NCBI GenBank assembly: GCA_937958815.1
Contig: CALGMR010000011.1
Span: forward strand, 1 to 64,000
Source: an uncultured Rhizobiaceae group bacterium
GTDB taxonomy: Bacteria > Pseudomonadota > Alphaproteobacteria > Rhizobiales > Rhizobiaceae
Length of the DNA stretch: 64,000 nucleotides
Direction of reading: 5' to 3'
Position numbers and translations under genes: made by a program. The notes under the pieces are model-generated. The model worked only from the letters and a program-made list of their open reading frames with translations, searched no databases and had not been told where the DNA came from. Of this stretch, positions 34,905 to 44,500 are shown piece after piece. Numbering within the stretch: the stretch's first letter is position 1; every line of letters starts with the position of its first letter.

Positions 34905-35979
34905 GCAAATCTTTCTTTGCCCAATCGTCGACCCGTCGGGCGCATACATGTTTGATAGACGGCAATTGCTCCTTATCGAGCATCTTGCTCATTCCCGTTA
35001 AAATGGTTTTGGGAAGCGTCGGCCCTTCATAAACCAGCCCTGTATAGAGTTGAACAAGCGACGCGCCGGCCTCAATTTTTTGCCATGCTGTGTCTAAACT
35101 GTTCACGCCACCGACGCCCACCAATGGCACCTTGCCTTCGAGTCGTTGATGGGTTTTTGCCAAAACAATGGTTGAGCGCTCAAACAAGGGCGCACCAGAC
35201 AATCCACCGACCTCTTGCGCCACCGCTCCACTTTTCAATCCGTTGCGCGCCAGTGTTGTGTTGGAAACAATGAGCGCGTTGATGTTGGAATTCAACACAG
35301 CCTTGGCAATATCGTCCATCTCGTTTTCAGTGAGGTCCGGCGCGATCTTTAAAAAGACGGGTGTTTTGCGCCCTGTCTTTTCAACGGCTTCATCGACCCT
35401 ATGCAACAAGTCCGTCAGTGGGTCTGCACCTTGCAAGGCGCGCAAACCCGGCGTGTTGGGTGAGGAAATATTGACCGTGAAATAATCTGCAACCGCGCCA
35501 AAAGCTTCGATGCCTGTCACATAGTCCCCACCAAAATCTTCGCTTGTTTTATTCGCGCCAATATTAATGCCAACAATGCCACTTCTGCTGGAGCGCCTTT
35601 TCAATTGTGCAAGTGCAGAAGAATGCCCTTTTGAATTGAAACCAAGCCGATTGATGACAGCCTTGTCCTCTTTCAATCTGAAGATGCGAGGCTTTGGATT
35701 GCCGGGTTGGGGCAGGGGTGTCACCGTTCCAACTTCAGTATGGCCAAAGCCCAATGCCAATAGGGCGCCCGGTACATCTGCGTTCTTGTCGTAACCAGCA
35801 GCCATGCCCAACGGGTTTGTAAATTTTAGTCCGGCAATGTCCACCGACAAACGTGGGTCAAATGCAGCGTCAAATCGAGGGTGCAAACCGGCTTGCAGTC
35901 CACGGATGGACAATCCATGTGCGCGTTCTGCATCGAATTGAAAGAGAAGCCCTTTGCCAATTTTAGAGTAGAGGCTCAT
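34894..35979 (-). CDS. pyrD: Dihydroorotate dehydrogenase (quinone), class 2
   Basis: A 361-residue FMN enzyme oxidising dihydroorotate to orotate with quinone in pyrimidine synthesis. Class 2 features include the membrane-associated N-terminal helix (residues 1-30), FTNPLGMAAGYDKNAD, GTVTPLPQPGNPKPR, NRLGFNSKG, and VNISSPNTPGLR with the catalytic serine. ISNTTLARNGL-type and VGVGGVNSLDTAWQKIEAGASLVQLYTGLVY motifs close the FMN site. It is followed after 3 bases upstream by the DUF952 gene, so the two form a transcript, as in many rhizobia. Confidence 0.95.
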   Translation of the reverse strand: MSLYSKIGKGLLFQFDAERAHGLSIRGLQAGLHPRFDAAFDPRLSVDIAGLKFTNPLGMAAGYDKNADVPGALLALGFGHTEVGTVTPLPQPGNPKPRIFRLKEDKAVINRLGFNSKGHSSALAQLKRRSSRSGIVGINIGANKTSEDFGGDYVTGIEAFGAVADYFTVNISSPNTPGLRALQGADPLTDLLHRVDEAVEKTGRKTPVFLKIAPDLTENEMDDIAKAVLNSNINALIVSNTTLARNGLKSGAVAQEVGGLSGAPLFERSTIVLAKTHQRLEGKVPLVGVGGVNSLDTAWQKIEAGASLVQLYTGLVYEGPTLPKTILTGMSKMLDKEQLPSIKHVCARRVDDWAKKDLLTN

Positions 35980-35982
35980 GGT

Positions 35983-36330
35983 CTAGGTATTTTCCAAAGG
36001 CATTTGATGCACGCCGTTTTTGTCTAGCGGCATTGGCTTTTCCCAAAGCACATGTTCCATCGCCAAATGGGCGTATAGATGAGGAAACAATGCGCCCCCC
36101 CGAGACGGTTCCCATTTCAGTGCGTCGCCAAGCGCCACAGCATCAACGGCGATCAATAACAAATCGTCTTGATCTGCAAAATGTTTTGCTGCCGTTTCAC
36201 GAGCTTGATCGGCCGTGGAAAAATGAAGGTATCCATCGCTCAAATCAATTGGCGCGCCTTCAAACACACCCTTCGCCTTGGCACTGTGCCAAGCATCCTT
36301 CGGTGTTATTTTATAAATGATCGGGTCCAT
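35983..36330 (-). CDS. DUF952 protein
   Basis: A 115-residue protein with the DUF952 pattern: IYKITPKDAWHSAKAKGVFEGAPIDLSDGYLHFS split over two strands, then LLLIAVDA, LKWEPSRGGALFPHLYAHL and VLWEKPMPL. The fold is related to ADP-ribosyltransferase-like proteins and the function is not known. It sits 3 bases upstream of pyrD in the same direction, an order conserved in related genomes as far as I remember. Confidence 0.88.
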   Translation of the reverse strand: MDPIIYKITPKDAWHSAKAKGVFEGAPIDLSDGYLHFSTADQARETAAKHFADQDDLLLIAVDAVALGDALKWEPSRGGALFPHLYAHLAMEHVLWEKPMPLDKNGVHQMPLENT

Positions 36331-36472
36331 TTGGATGGGATACCTGCATGTTGCAATTTGCCATTAAGTCTGGGTGTTGCCACAAATGTAGTTCAAAGAA
36401 CAGGCGCGTGCTGCAATGTCCTGTGTGCAGTTGTTGGCTTAGATACAGTTTGAAGCCTTCGGGAGAGAATTA

Positions 36473-36874
36473 ATGAAATTTGTTTTTGTCATCGTGTTGT
36501 CGTTCTTAGTTCTTGCAACTCAAAGCTTCGCCGATCAACGGTATTCCGTCACGAAATTATCTGATGGAACCTTGCGTCTGGATCACCAGACAGGCGCGGT
36601 TTCTTATTGCCACGAAAAAGAGGGCAAGTTGATTTGCAGCTTGGCGGCAGATGAACGCCAGGCTTGGATTTCTGAAACTGAAGAACTGTCCAAACGCATC
36701 GAGCGCCTGGAAGCGCGCCTGAAAATATTGGAGACGCCTTCAAAGGATCCAGAACCAAACGCTACCGACAAATCCACAACAAACGAAAAATCGACAACAG
36801 ATCAGGCGATGACTTTCATAGAAGGTACGGTTCGCCGATTTTATAAAGTGTTTGAAGACCTCAGTGCGGAGTAG
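36473..36874 (+). CDS. Small secreted protein with a coiled coil, unknown function
   Basis: A 133-residue protein with a signal peptide (residues 1-20, cut near SFA-DQ), a short domain with two cysteines (AVSYCHEKEGKLICSLAADE), a heptad coiled coil (ELSKRIERLEARLKILE) and a Thr/Lys/Asn-rich linker before a final helix. The Cys pair could form a periplasmic disulfide. I do not recognise the family. A GGGAGAG ribosome site precedes the ATG. It is a single gene, divergent from DUF952 and convergent with the thioesterase gene. Confidence 0.65.
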   Translation: MKFVFVIVLSFLVLATQSFADQRYSVTKLSDGTLRLDHQTGAVSYCHEKEGKLICSLAADERQAWISETEELSKRIERLEARLKILETPSKDPEPNATDKSTTNEKSTTDQAMTFIEGTVRRFYKVFEDLSAE

Positions 36875-36882
36875 AAATAGTC

Positions 36883-37707
36883 CTAGTTGCCAGACACTTT
36901 GGCGCGAAAGCCATCAGGCAAAACGACAGCCTTGCGTTCTGTCATATCCATCATAAGAGCGGTCACAGCGCCGCTGTAAAGCACAGTTCCTGAAATACGA
37001 TCTTGTACCTGATGGCGAAACGAGAATGTCTTTTCGCTGACTTGGTCAATCCAACTGATGATCTCAGTAATCATGTCGGCCTCGGGCAGCGCATGGCGTG
37101 TCGCTTTCATTTCAACTGCGACACTTCCCAAGTTTTGATCCTGCATCCATGCGCGGTCAATGCCCATATGATGCCAGAAATGCCCTGCGGCATCGCTGAA
37201 CCGGCTTATGTGGTTTTCATCCAGCAAAACACCATCTTCGTCGCATTCATTGCGCGCAATAACAGAGAGGTGACTGCGCACACCGTTGTGGCTTTCAAGG
37301 ATGGCATTAGTATCAACAATGTCGAGCGGCTCTTTTTTTAAGCTGCGCGGCAAAGCGGCACTGGGAACGGCCTCAACATGGGAATTGGTCTTTTCAAAAG
37401 TGCTGGAATAATCGTCCACAGCAGTGGCCGACAAGACATCACCACCAGCACCATAAAGCAGATGGACAATTGTTTTGTTGTTTGCCAGCGAAGCGGAGCG
37501 GACCATAGTGTTTGCGCTCATGGCGAGTTCTGCATGATAGCGAACGTGACGGTTTGTCCAACGCTGGGGAGTTAAACCTTCAGCTTGTTGAAAAATCTGT
37601 GCAGCTTGCCCAAAGCGTTTCCAATAGAATTGGACATTGAGATGCACATTTTCATCGCATTCCCAGGAATTGACAAAACTCTTGTGGGTGATGATTCCAA
37701 AACTCAT
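36883..37707 (-). CDS. Double hot-dog thioesterase-like protein
   Basis: A 274-residue protein that looks like two fused hot-dog domains. The first has SWECDENVHLNVQFYWKRF near residue 13, with the Asp of 4HBT enzymes. The second repeats the pattern with ARNECDEDGVLLDENHISRFSDAAG near residue 160, and VAVEMKATRHALPEADMITEIISW and SGTVLYSGAVTALMMDM follow. It would hydrolyse acyl-CoA or related thioesters. Its start overlaps the upstream esterase gene in an ATGA, and it is last in the symporter operon, so it may act on the CoA derivative of the imported acid. The longer upstream frame is rejected. Confidence 0.75.
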   Translation of the reverse strand: MSFGIITHKSFVNSWECDENVHLNVQFYWKRFGQAAQIFQQAEGLTPQRWTNRHVRYHAELAMSANTMVRSASLANNKTIVHLLYGAGGDVLSATAVDDYSSTFEKTNSHVEAVPSAALPRSLKKEPLDIVDTNAILESHNGVRSHLSVIARNECDEDGVLLDENHISRFSDAAGHFWHHMGIDRAWMQDQNLGSVAVEMKATRHALPEADMITEIISWIDQVSEKTFSFRHQVQDRISGTVLYSGAVTALMMDMTERKAVVLPDGFRAKVSGN

Positions 37708-38684
37708 GTGCTGCCTTGTCCAAGTGTGTTCAAGAAAGCATCGATCCGTGCGTTGCTTTCTTTGGCAATGCGCAGATGTCTGAAGCTCTGAAAAACATGA
37801 CAACCGCCAGGTGCAACGTGCAGTTCGGCATTTCCATTCTCCGCGTGCCAACGACTGGCCATGAGCAAACTGTCATCCAGCAAAAGGTCTTTGGTGCCGA
37901 CAGAAAATAAGGCTGGTGGCATGCTATGTAGATCGGCAAAGAACGGTGAAACATCAGGGTCGCGCATGTTCTCTCCGTTCTGCAAGTATCCGGCAGCGAA
38001 CATTTGCATGTCTCTGGTGTTCAAAATCAGTTTGCGCGTGCCCCAGTTTTTGGCGCTCGGGCTTTGGCCAAGATCGTAAACACCGGCGGTCAGATTTGCG
38101 CCATGAAAAGGGCAGCTTCCCAAAGCATCGCGCAGGCGCAGCATGGTCAGCACAGAAAGGTGGGCACCAGCACTTTCGCCACCAATGGCGAGCACTTGCG
38201 TGTTAAGTTGGTGACCGCCCTCAAGCAGCCACATGGCAGCCGTTTCACAATCATTAGGCCCAGCTGGGTAAGGATTTTCTGGAGCCAATCGGTAGTCAAC
38301 AGATACGCAGTTCAACGCACAATTGTCAGCAATTTCCTGCAAACGTTCGTCTTGGCCGTCATGGGAGCCCAACGCCCAGCCCCCACCATGGATATGCAGA
38401 TAAGTGCCGCGTACTGCGCTCGATTTTGGCTTGAAGATGCGCAGCCCGATGGATCGACCGTCGCGGTTTTTAATATCAATATTTTCTGCTGTTGGTTCTG
38501 CGGCTTCAAGTGGAAAAGGGCCGCCTCCATCAAGTCGCGCTTGTCGAATTTGTGCTGCCGTATTTTCCCACATGTCACCCGCCTCAGCCTGCAGCGCCAT
38601 GATCCGCTCATTGTGATTCCGGGTTTCATCATCAATCGCTTCGTTTAAAAACAGTTTGGAGTCGATTGAAAATTGCACTGGCAT
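37704..38684 (-). CDS. Alpha/beta hydrolase, HSL-type esterase
   Basis: A 326-residue esterase/lipase of the hormone-sensitive lipase group. YLHIHGGGWALGS provides the oxyanion HGGG, GGESAGAHLS the nucleophile, VGTKDLLLDD the aspartate region and APGGCHVFQ the histidine. No signal peptide is seen, so it should be cytoplasmic. It starts 6 bases after the symporter gene and overlaps the thioesterase gene by 4 bases, which suggests it hydrolyses an ester that the symporter imports or that arises from it. Confidence 0.88.
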   Translation of the reverse strand: MPVQFSIDSKLFLNEAIDDETRNHNERIMALQAEAGDMWENTAAQIRQARLDGGGPFPLEAAEPTAENIDIKNRDGRSIGLRIFKPKSSAVRGTYLHIHGGGWALGSHDGQDERLQEIADNCALNCVSVDYRLAPENPYPAGPNDCETAAMWLLEGGHQLNTQVLAIGGESAGAHLSVLTMLRLRDALGSCPFHGANLTAGVYDLGQSPSAKNWGTRKLILNTRDMQMFAAGYLQNGENMRDPDVSPFFADLHSMPPALFSVGTKDLLLDDSLLMASRWHAENGNAELHVAPGGCHVFQSFRHLRIAKESNARIDAFLNTLGQGST

Positions 38685-38690
38685 GTACCC

Positions 38691-40310
38691 CTAAGCTTCT
38701 TTGCTTAACAGTCGCAGATCATCAAGCGTGTCATCGTTTGAGGTTTTTGTAATCAATGCTGCGATGCGACCGAAACCCAATATGATAACGCTTATCAGCA
38801 TGCCGGTTCCTGCGGCATAAATGGTTGGGAAACCTGCATATGCAGACAACATAGCACCCGTCTCACTCGATACTCGTGAAAAGTAATCTGCCGTAATCAA
38901 AAACGTTGTGACGCTTCCACCGAAAAAGATTGCCGATGCAACCGCCCAAGATGAAATGCGTGACGCCCAGACCGCAATTGTCAGTGGGGCGAATAAAGCG
39001 CCTGCTGAAATGCAAATAGCGGAAACAAACAACGGGCCAATCGCGGGGGAATAGTCTTGCAAAAAGAATATTAGCCCAATGCACAAGAGAACGCACAATG
39101 CTCTTGTACCAAACATCGTGCGTTCACCCGGGTCCAGATTTCGGGTCCGGCGCAGCAATCGAACAATTGAACTTGATAAGGCAAACACAGTTACTGCCGC
39201 AGCGTTCATGGCAGCCAACAGCAATGCAAGTGCGGGCAACATTTGAAGAATGGGTTGTTTGGAAAGAGCAATCGATAGTTCGCTTGCACTTGCTCCCACG
39301 GCAAGCAGACCAATCGAAAGTGGAAATGCACTTAAGATCAAAAATCCCGAAAGTGCGCTCCATCCCAAACTTTCCAGCACGACCACGTGGTGAAAACTCA
39401 GCGTCAACCGAGATAATGCATGTGGCAAGCAGGCAAAGCCACAGCTTAAGACGAGCACCGCGAGCGCTGTGTCTAAAATCCCATTCAATTGCAGTCCGCT
39501 CTGCTCGACACCAAAAAAACTTGCCAGTTGTAAACTGCTAAGAGGGTTCAAAACTTCTTGGTACGAAATCGCGTTCAGCAAATAGCTGGAGAAAAATCCG
39601 GACAGAGTTGCAGGAAGAAGGAGGCAGATCAAAATCCAAACCACCAGTATCGCGTTGATGATAACCAATGCCAACCACCCTCCAATGAGCGTCGGCAATG
39701 CGATCAGTACGATCACCAAAGCTAGAGCTTGTAGTTGGGTAAGATCCATCATTGTGGCAATCAGTTGAGACGCAAGACGGGTCTCGACGATCAACAATAA
39801 GCTCAGCACCAAAGCCACAAATATCAATGAAATCAGACCAACCCTGCGCTTTCCATATCGCATGATCAAAAAGCCCGGCAATGTGGAGACATTCGACCTT
39901 TGAAATGCTGTGGCGAATAGAATTGTGCAGATCAGCATCCCAATCATAGCTGATGGTGCAAGAATGAGACGCTCAGTTGTTCCTGCCATAAGCAGCAGCC
40001 CTAGAAATGTGCCACTCAACCAATCGGTGCATCCGCTCAAACCCGATGGCGCTACGCCAATGGACCTATTGGTGAAAAAGAAAATCCGACTTGTCATTGT
40101 TCGCCCAAGCCATCCGCATGCGAGGGCAGCAACAATCATGAAAATTCCAATAATGGCCATGGCCATCTGAATGGGCAGGCCGAGTCTGCTCAGCAGAACC
40201 ATTGAAAAATAAGCCAACACAAAGGCAAACCCACCGAGCCATAAAATCGTGACAACGCGTTTTGCGTCCAGCTGTTTTTCGTTGCGCGAAATATGATCAG
40301 CGAGGCTCAT
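38691..40310 (-). CDS. Sodium:solute symporter, VC_2705-like large subunit
   Basis: A 539-residue sodium/solute symporter with about 13 hydrophobic helices. Sequence landmarks are FFFTNRSIGVAPSGLSGCTDWLSG near residue 75, LPGFLIMRYGKRRVG near 143, and an SSS core continuing to ITADYFSRVSSETGAML. Length and the small partner gene match the TIGR03648-type symporters, which pair with a TIGR03647/DUF4212 small subunit and are linked with acetate or other short carboxylate use. It overlaps the small-subunit gene by 4 bases and is 6 bases from the esterase gene. The substrate is inferred as a short organic acid from the adjacent sensor system. Confidence 0.8.
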   Translation of the reverse strand: MSLADHISRNEKQLDAKRVVTILWLGGFAFVLAYFSMVLLSRLGLPIQMAMAIIGIFMIVAALACGWLGRTMTSRIFFFTNRSIGVAPSGLSGCTDWLSGTFLGLLLMAGTTERLILAPSAMIGMLICTILFATAFQRSNVSTLPGFLIMRYGKRRVGLISLIFVALVLSLLLIVETRLASQLIATMMDLTQLQALALVIVLIALPTLIGGWLALVIINAILVVWILICLLLPATLSGFFSSYLLNAISYQEVLNPLSSLQLASFFGVEQSGLQLNGILDTALAVLVLSCGFACLPHALSRLTLSFHHVVVLESLGWSALSGFLILSAFPLSIGLLAVGASASELSIALSKQPILQMLPALALLLAAMNAAAVTVFALSSSIVRLLRRTRNLDPGERTMFGTRALCVLLCIGLIFFLQDYSPAIGPLFVSAICISAGALFAPLTIAVWASRISSWAVASAIFFGGSVTTFLITADYFSRVSSETGAMLSAYAGFPTIYAAGTGMLISVIILGFGRIAALITKTSNDDTLDDLRLLSKEA

Positions 40311-40594
40311 TTTTGGCCCGCCAATGAGTTGTGTTCTTGCTGTGCAGTCTGTCCGCCTGATTTGAGATTGATGTATTCACTCACGCGCGCAAACACGGCG
40401 ATAGAAAAGACAACAAACAGGGGAATGATCGACATCATAAGCGCACTCAACCGACCAACGTTCTCATCGGTTGGCGGTGTCCGCAAAACCAAAGAAACGA
40501 CCAGCAACAGCGCCACAACAATTGCCACACCGCACAAAGACAATAGTCGGCTCTTCTGCCACCAGCTCAGTCGCGTTCGTTGAAAAAGGCTCAT
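40307..40594 (-). CDS. Small membrane protein, probable symporter small subunit
   Basis: A 95-residue protein with two TM helices (SLCGVAIVVALLLVVSLVL and MMSIIPLFVVFSIAVFARV) and a polar tail. It overlaps the symporter start by 4 bases (ATGA), which is where the DUF4212-type small subunit lies in related systems. The sequence match to DUF4212 is not obvious by eye, so the assignment rests on position, size and topology. It is the first gene of the operon and diverges from the response-regulator gene. Confidence 0.65.
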   Translation of the reverse strand: MSLFQRTRLSWWQKSRLLSLCGVAIVVALLLVVSLVLRTPPTDENVGRLSALMMSIIPLFVVFSIAVFARVSEYINLKSGGQTAQQEHNSLAGQK

Positions 40595-40799
40595 TCAAAT
40601 TCCAACATCTAGTATGATGCAAGTTACAGGTGAGAAAGATTTGCCGCTCTTTTTGACAAAGCGCAATAAAAACCTCGGTTTTTAGGGCAGTTCACACAAT
40701 CTGAAGCAAATTTTCATCCATCCGACCAATGTCTCATGGACTCATGTCAGTAAAGTTCTTACCAATGATACCAGTCACAGCGGCAATGGAAAGATCACA

Positions 40800-41498
40800 A
40801 TGAGTCCAACCTCGTCCCCCGTGGTCAGTCTGGTTATAGTGGATGACCACCCCTTGTTTCGCGGTGCCATGCGCCAAGCACTTGAGGGTGGCTTTGATGC
40901 GGGAGCGCAAGGTTTAGGCACAGCGGAGATCCTTGAAGCTGGCGACTTCAATCAATTGCAGGCCATTCTCACAGAATCTCATGAAATTGACCTTGTGTTG
41001 CTCGACCTTTCTATGCCGGGTGTGAGCGGCTTTTCTGGATTGCTGTCGTTGCGTGCAGAACATGCATTGCTTCCAGTTGTCATCGTTTCTGCAAGCGATG
41101 ATCCGGCAACGATCCGTCGAGCTTTGGAATTGGGCGCATCTGGGTTTGTGCCAAAGTCGGCAGGTATTGAGACCATTCGAGAAGCCATAGCCAGTGTGCT
41201 GCGAGGTGATGTCTGGAAACCGGACGATGTGGAATTGTCCATCGAATCCGATCCGGAAATTGCGGAATTGATCAATCGGCTGGCCACGCTCACGCCGCAA
41301 CAGACCCGCGTATTGTCCATGATATCCCAAGGGCTTTTGAACAAACAAATTGCTTATGAGCTTTCGGTGTCTGAAGCCACCGTAAAGGCACATGTGTCAG
41401 CTGTTCTACAAAAACTTGGTGTAGACAGTCGCACACAAGCTGTGATTGCGGTCAATAAATTGGGCGCCGATGCAATGAGTCCCCACAACTCCATCTAG
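40800..41498 (+). CDS. LuxR/NarL-type response regulator (CrbR/ErdR-like)
   Basis: A 232-residue response regulator. The receiver domain (residues 8-130) has the acidic pair VDDHP, the phosphoacceptor D69 in LVLLDLSMPG, and a lysine in FVPKSAG. The C-terminal LuxR HTH is LTPQQTRVLSMISQGLLNKQIA with VSEATVKAHVSAVLQKL. It converges on the symporter-fused hybrid kinase (15 bases apart) and diverges from the symporter operon, the arrangement expected of a CrbS/CrbR (MxtR/ErdR) pair that controls acetate-use genes in other proteobacteria. The target operon here is probably the divergent one. Confidence 0.85.
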   Translation: MSPTSSPVVSLVIVDDHPLFRGAMRQALEGGFDAGAQGLGTAEILEAGDFNQLQAILTESHEIDLVLLDLSMPGVSGFSGLLSLRAEHALLPVVIVSASDDPATIRRALELGASGFVPKSAGIETIREAIASVLRGDVWKPDDVELSIESDPEIAELINRLATLTPQQTRVLSMISQGLLNKQIAYELSVSEATVKAHVSAVLQKLGVDSRTQAVIAVNKLGADAMSPHNSI

Positions 41499-41513
41499 CA
41501 TACCAAGCAAGGT

Positions 41514-44500
41514 TTATTCTGCTGCTACAGTGTCACTGTCAGTGTTGTTTGCACGACTGACTTTTGAAATCCGAGTGAGGAGCGCGCGAAGGGCCGCCGG
41601 TTTTAACGGCTTGTTCATTACTGTGACGTCGATGGCCTTGGCCGCATTTCGCACGGCTGCACTTCGGTCTGCCGTTACCAAAACAGCAAGAAATTCCTGT
41701 TGTGATTTCAAACGAGCTTTGGATATGACATCTAATCCATCCTCATTGTTAAGATGATAGTCTGCAATCAAAACTGCAGGAACATCTTTTGCAACGGTTT
41801 CGATCAAAGCAGAGGAATGTTCAAAACAAACCACATTGCAGCCCCAACCGCTGAGAAGAGTTTTCATGCCATCTAAGATGATCGTCTCATTGTCGATACA
41901 ATAAACCAACTGCCCGTTTAGATTGTCATTGGCCTGTTTAGGGTGTGCCACCCTTTCAGTCGGTTTGATCCCATCGAGGACAAGTGGAACCGTGACAAAA
42001 AATGTCGAGCCTTTGTCGATATCAGATTCGAAGCGAACCTGATGGCCTAAAGTGTCTGCCAATCGTTGCACAATCGAAAGGCCGAGACCAAGACCAGGTG
42101 CGGCACGTTTGCCTTCTTCCAGTCTTTTAAATTCTTCAAATATTGAATCTCGATCTTTGGGTTGAATACCCGAACCGGTGTCGCGAACTTCAAAGACCAA
42201 CTGATTTCGCACCACGCGAGAATCCAAAACGACACTGCCTGTTTCCGTGTATTTTATGGCATTTGAAACCAGGTTTTGCAGAAGTCTGCGCAGCAAGCTG
42301 AAGTCCGAACGGATTTGGAACTGGTTGGTCTCCACACGAAAATTCAGCCCCTTGTTTTCTGCAATGGGTTGAAATTCCACTTGAAGTTTTTGCAGCAGTT
42401 TAGCTGCATCAAACACGCTCACATTGGGATTGAGCGCACCAGAATCCAGACGCGATATTGCGAGCACCGACCCCAATATATCTTCTACACTCTCCAAAGC
42501 ATCATCCACATTGTTGGCAAGCTTGCTTTTGGGGCTATCGTCTAATTGCTCGGCCAAGCTGGACGCATAAAGTCGTGCGGCGTTGAGCGGTTGCAAAATG
42601 TCATGACCGACGGCTGCTAAAAATTTGGTCTTGCCAATATTTGCCGTTTCAGCAGCCTCTCGCGCCCTCGCCAGGTCATCATTCAGTTGGGTGAGTTCTT
42701 CCGTACGCTCGCGCACCCGCCTTTCCAAAGTCTCATTGGCTTCTTTGAGGGCGCGTGCTGCCGTGGTGCGCTCGGTCATATCATTCCATGAAATAACCAA
42801 ACCGCCATCGGGTACAGAATTGGTGTGTACCTCAATAATGCGTTTTGAGCCTGCCAAATGCAGGAGAAACGGCTCCTGACTGGTCAACATCTGTTTCGTA
42901 AGATCGATTGGTGACACCTGCGTGTGATCCAATCTGTCCCAAATGGCATCAGACAGTTGGGTCAATGCTATCCCAACACGACCCATTTCGGGTGGCAGGT
43001 CAAGCAAGACGCGAAACTGCTTATTCCAGCTGGACAGTCGGAATTCTTTGTCAAACACACAAATCCCTTGTTCGACTTGGTCCAACGCGGTTTGCAGAAG
43101 ATCGCGGTTGTATTGCAAGGCTTCGGAAGCATCATCGAGCAGTTGAATTGTTGTCTCACCCGCTGGCTCGTGTTTCTGTAAAAGCAACGACAACACCAGT
43201 CTTGATGATGCTGCACCAATGGCGCTGGCCAACAACTGTTCGGAAAACGTGATCATCTCACTGTCAGCCAACTCGCGAGGGTCGTAATCGGAACCTTTGT
43301 TCAGATAGAACTGCTTGAATGAACGGTCACTGCGCTCATGACCAAGATAGTTGGATATCGTTCCACGAAGTTCTGCAACTGAAATGGCGCGTCCATCGCG
43401 TACCACATCGTTTCCGTCTCTTTGTCCCCAATACCAAAATGTATTGGCTTGCATACGTTCGATTGCCAATGGACGACGGCTTAAAGACGCAATGACATAG
43501 ACGACAGAGTTTGCCAGTAAGCTAAAGAAGACCCCATGATCCAACTGCGCGGCCTCGACGCCAAATAGCGCTTGTGGTCGCAATGCGTAAATTGCTGCAG
43601 GGCCCTCGACAAGAAGAGGGGAGGAAGGGTCTAAAACCGTCGGCAAGAAAAGAGTGTAAAACCAGACGCCAAAGCCTGCCATCATACCCCAAAGGGCACC
43701 TCTGGCTGTGGCGTTTCGCCAAAACATGCCGCCAATAAACGCCGGCGCGAATTGGGCAACCGCTGCAAATGACAAAAGACCAAATGAAGCCAGTGCGCCC
43801 GAATTGCCGGAGACCAATAAATACGCATAGGCCATTGCCAAGATGATGAAGATCGAAGTGCGGCGAATGTTCAAAAGAACGGGCGCCATGTCTCTAATAT
43901 GGCGCGCGTTCTGGCGCCGCAGAACAAATGGCAGAATGATATTGTTCGAAATCATGATGGCGAGGGCAACACAAGCTACAATCACCATGGCAGTCGCAGC
44001 AGAAAGCCCGCCTAGGAAAACCAGAAACGTGATGGTCATGGAATCTTCTTGCAGAGGTAAAGCAAGAACATAGTTGTCTGCATTAACGCTGGAGCCAAAC
44101 GTCAACATTCCGCCAACAGCAACAGGAATAACAAAGAGGTTGATCAAGATCAGATAGAGCGGAAACATCCAACGCGCCGTGCGAAGATCAGCCTGTGAGT
44201 GGTTTTCCACCACACCTACGTGGAATTGGCGCGGCAAAAGCAGAAATGCGCAAGTGCTCAACAAAGTGTAGACCGCAAATTTGGTTGGATGAATTCCCGC
44301 ATAAAATGATTGTTGAACAAACTCCGATTCTTGTGATTTCGCAATCATGTCACCCACACCACCAAAGAGATAAAAAGTGACAAACAACCCCACTGCCAAA
44401 AAGGCGATTAATTTGACAACAGATTCTGTGGCCACAGCCAGCATCAATCCATCTTGGTGTTCGGTAGCGTCTGCATGGCGGGTACCAAACAAAATGGTGA

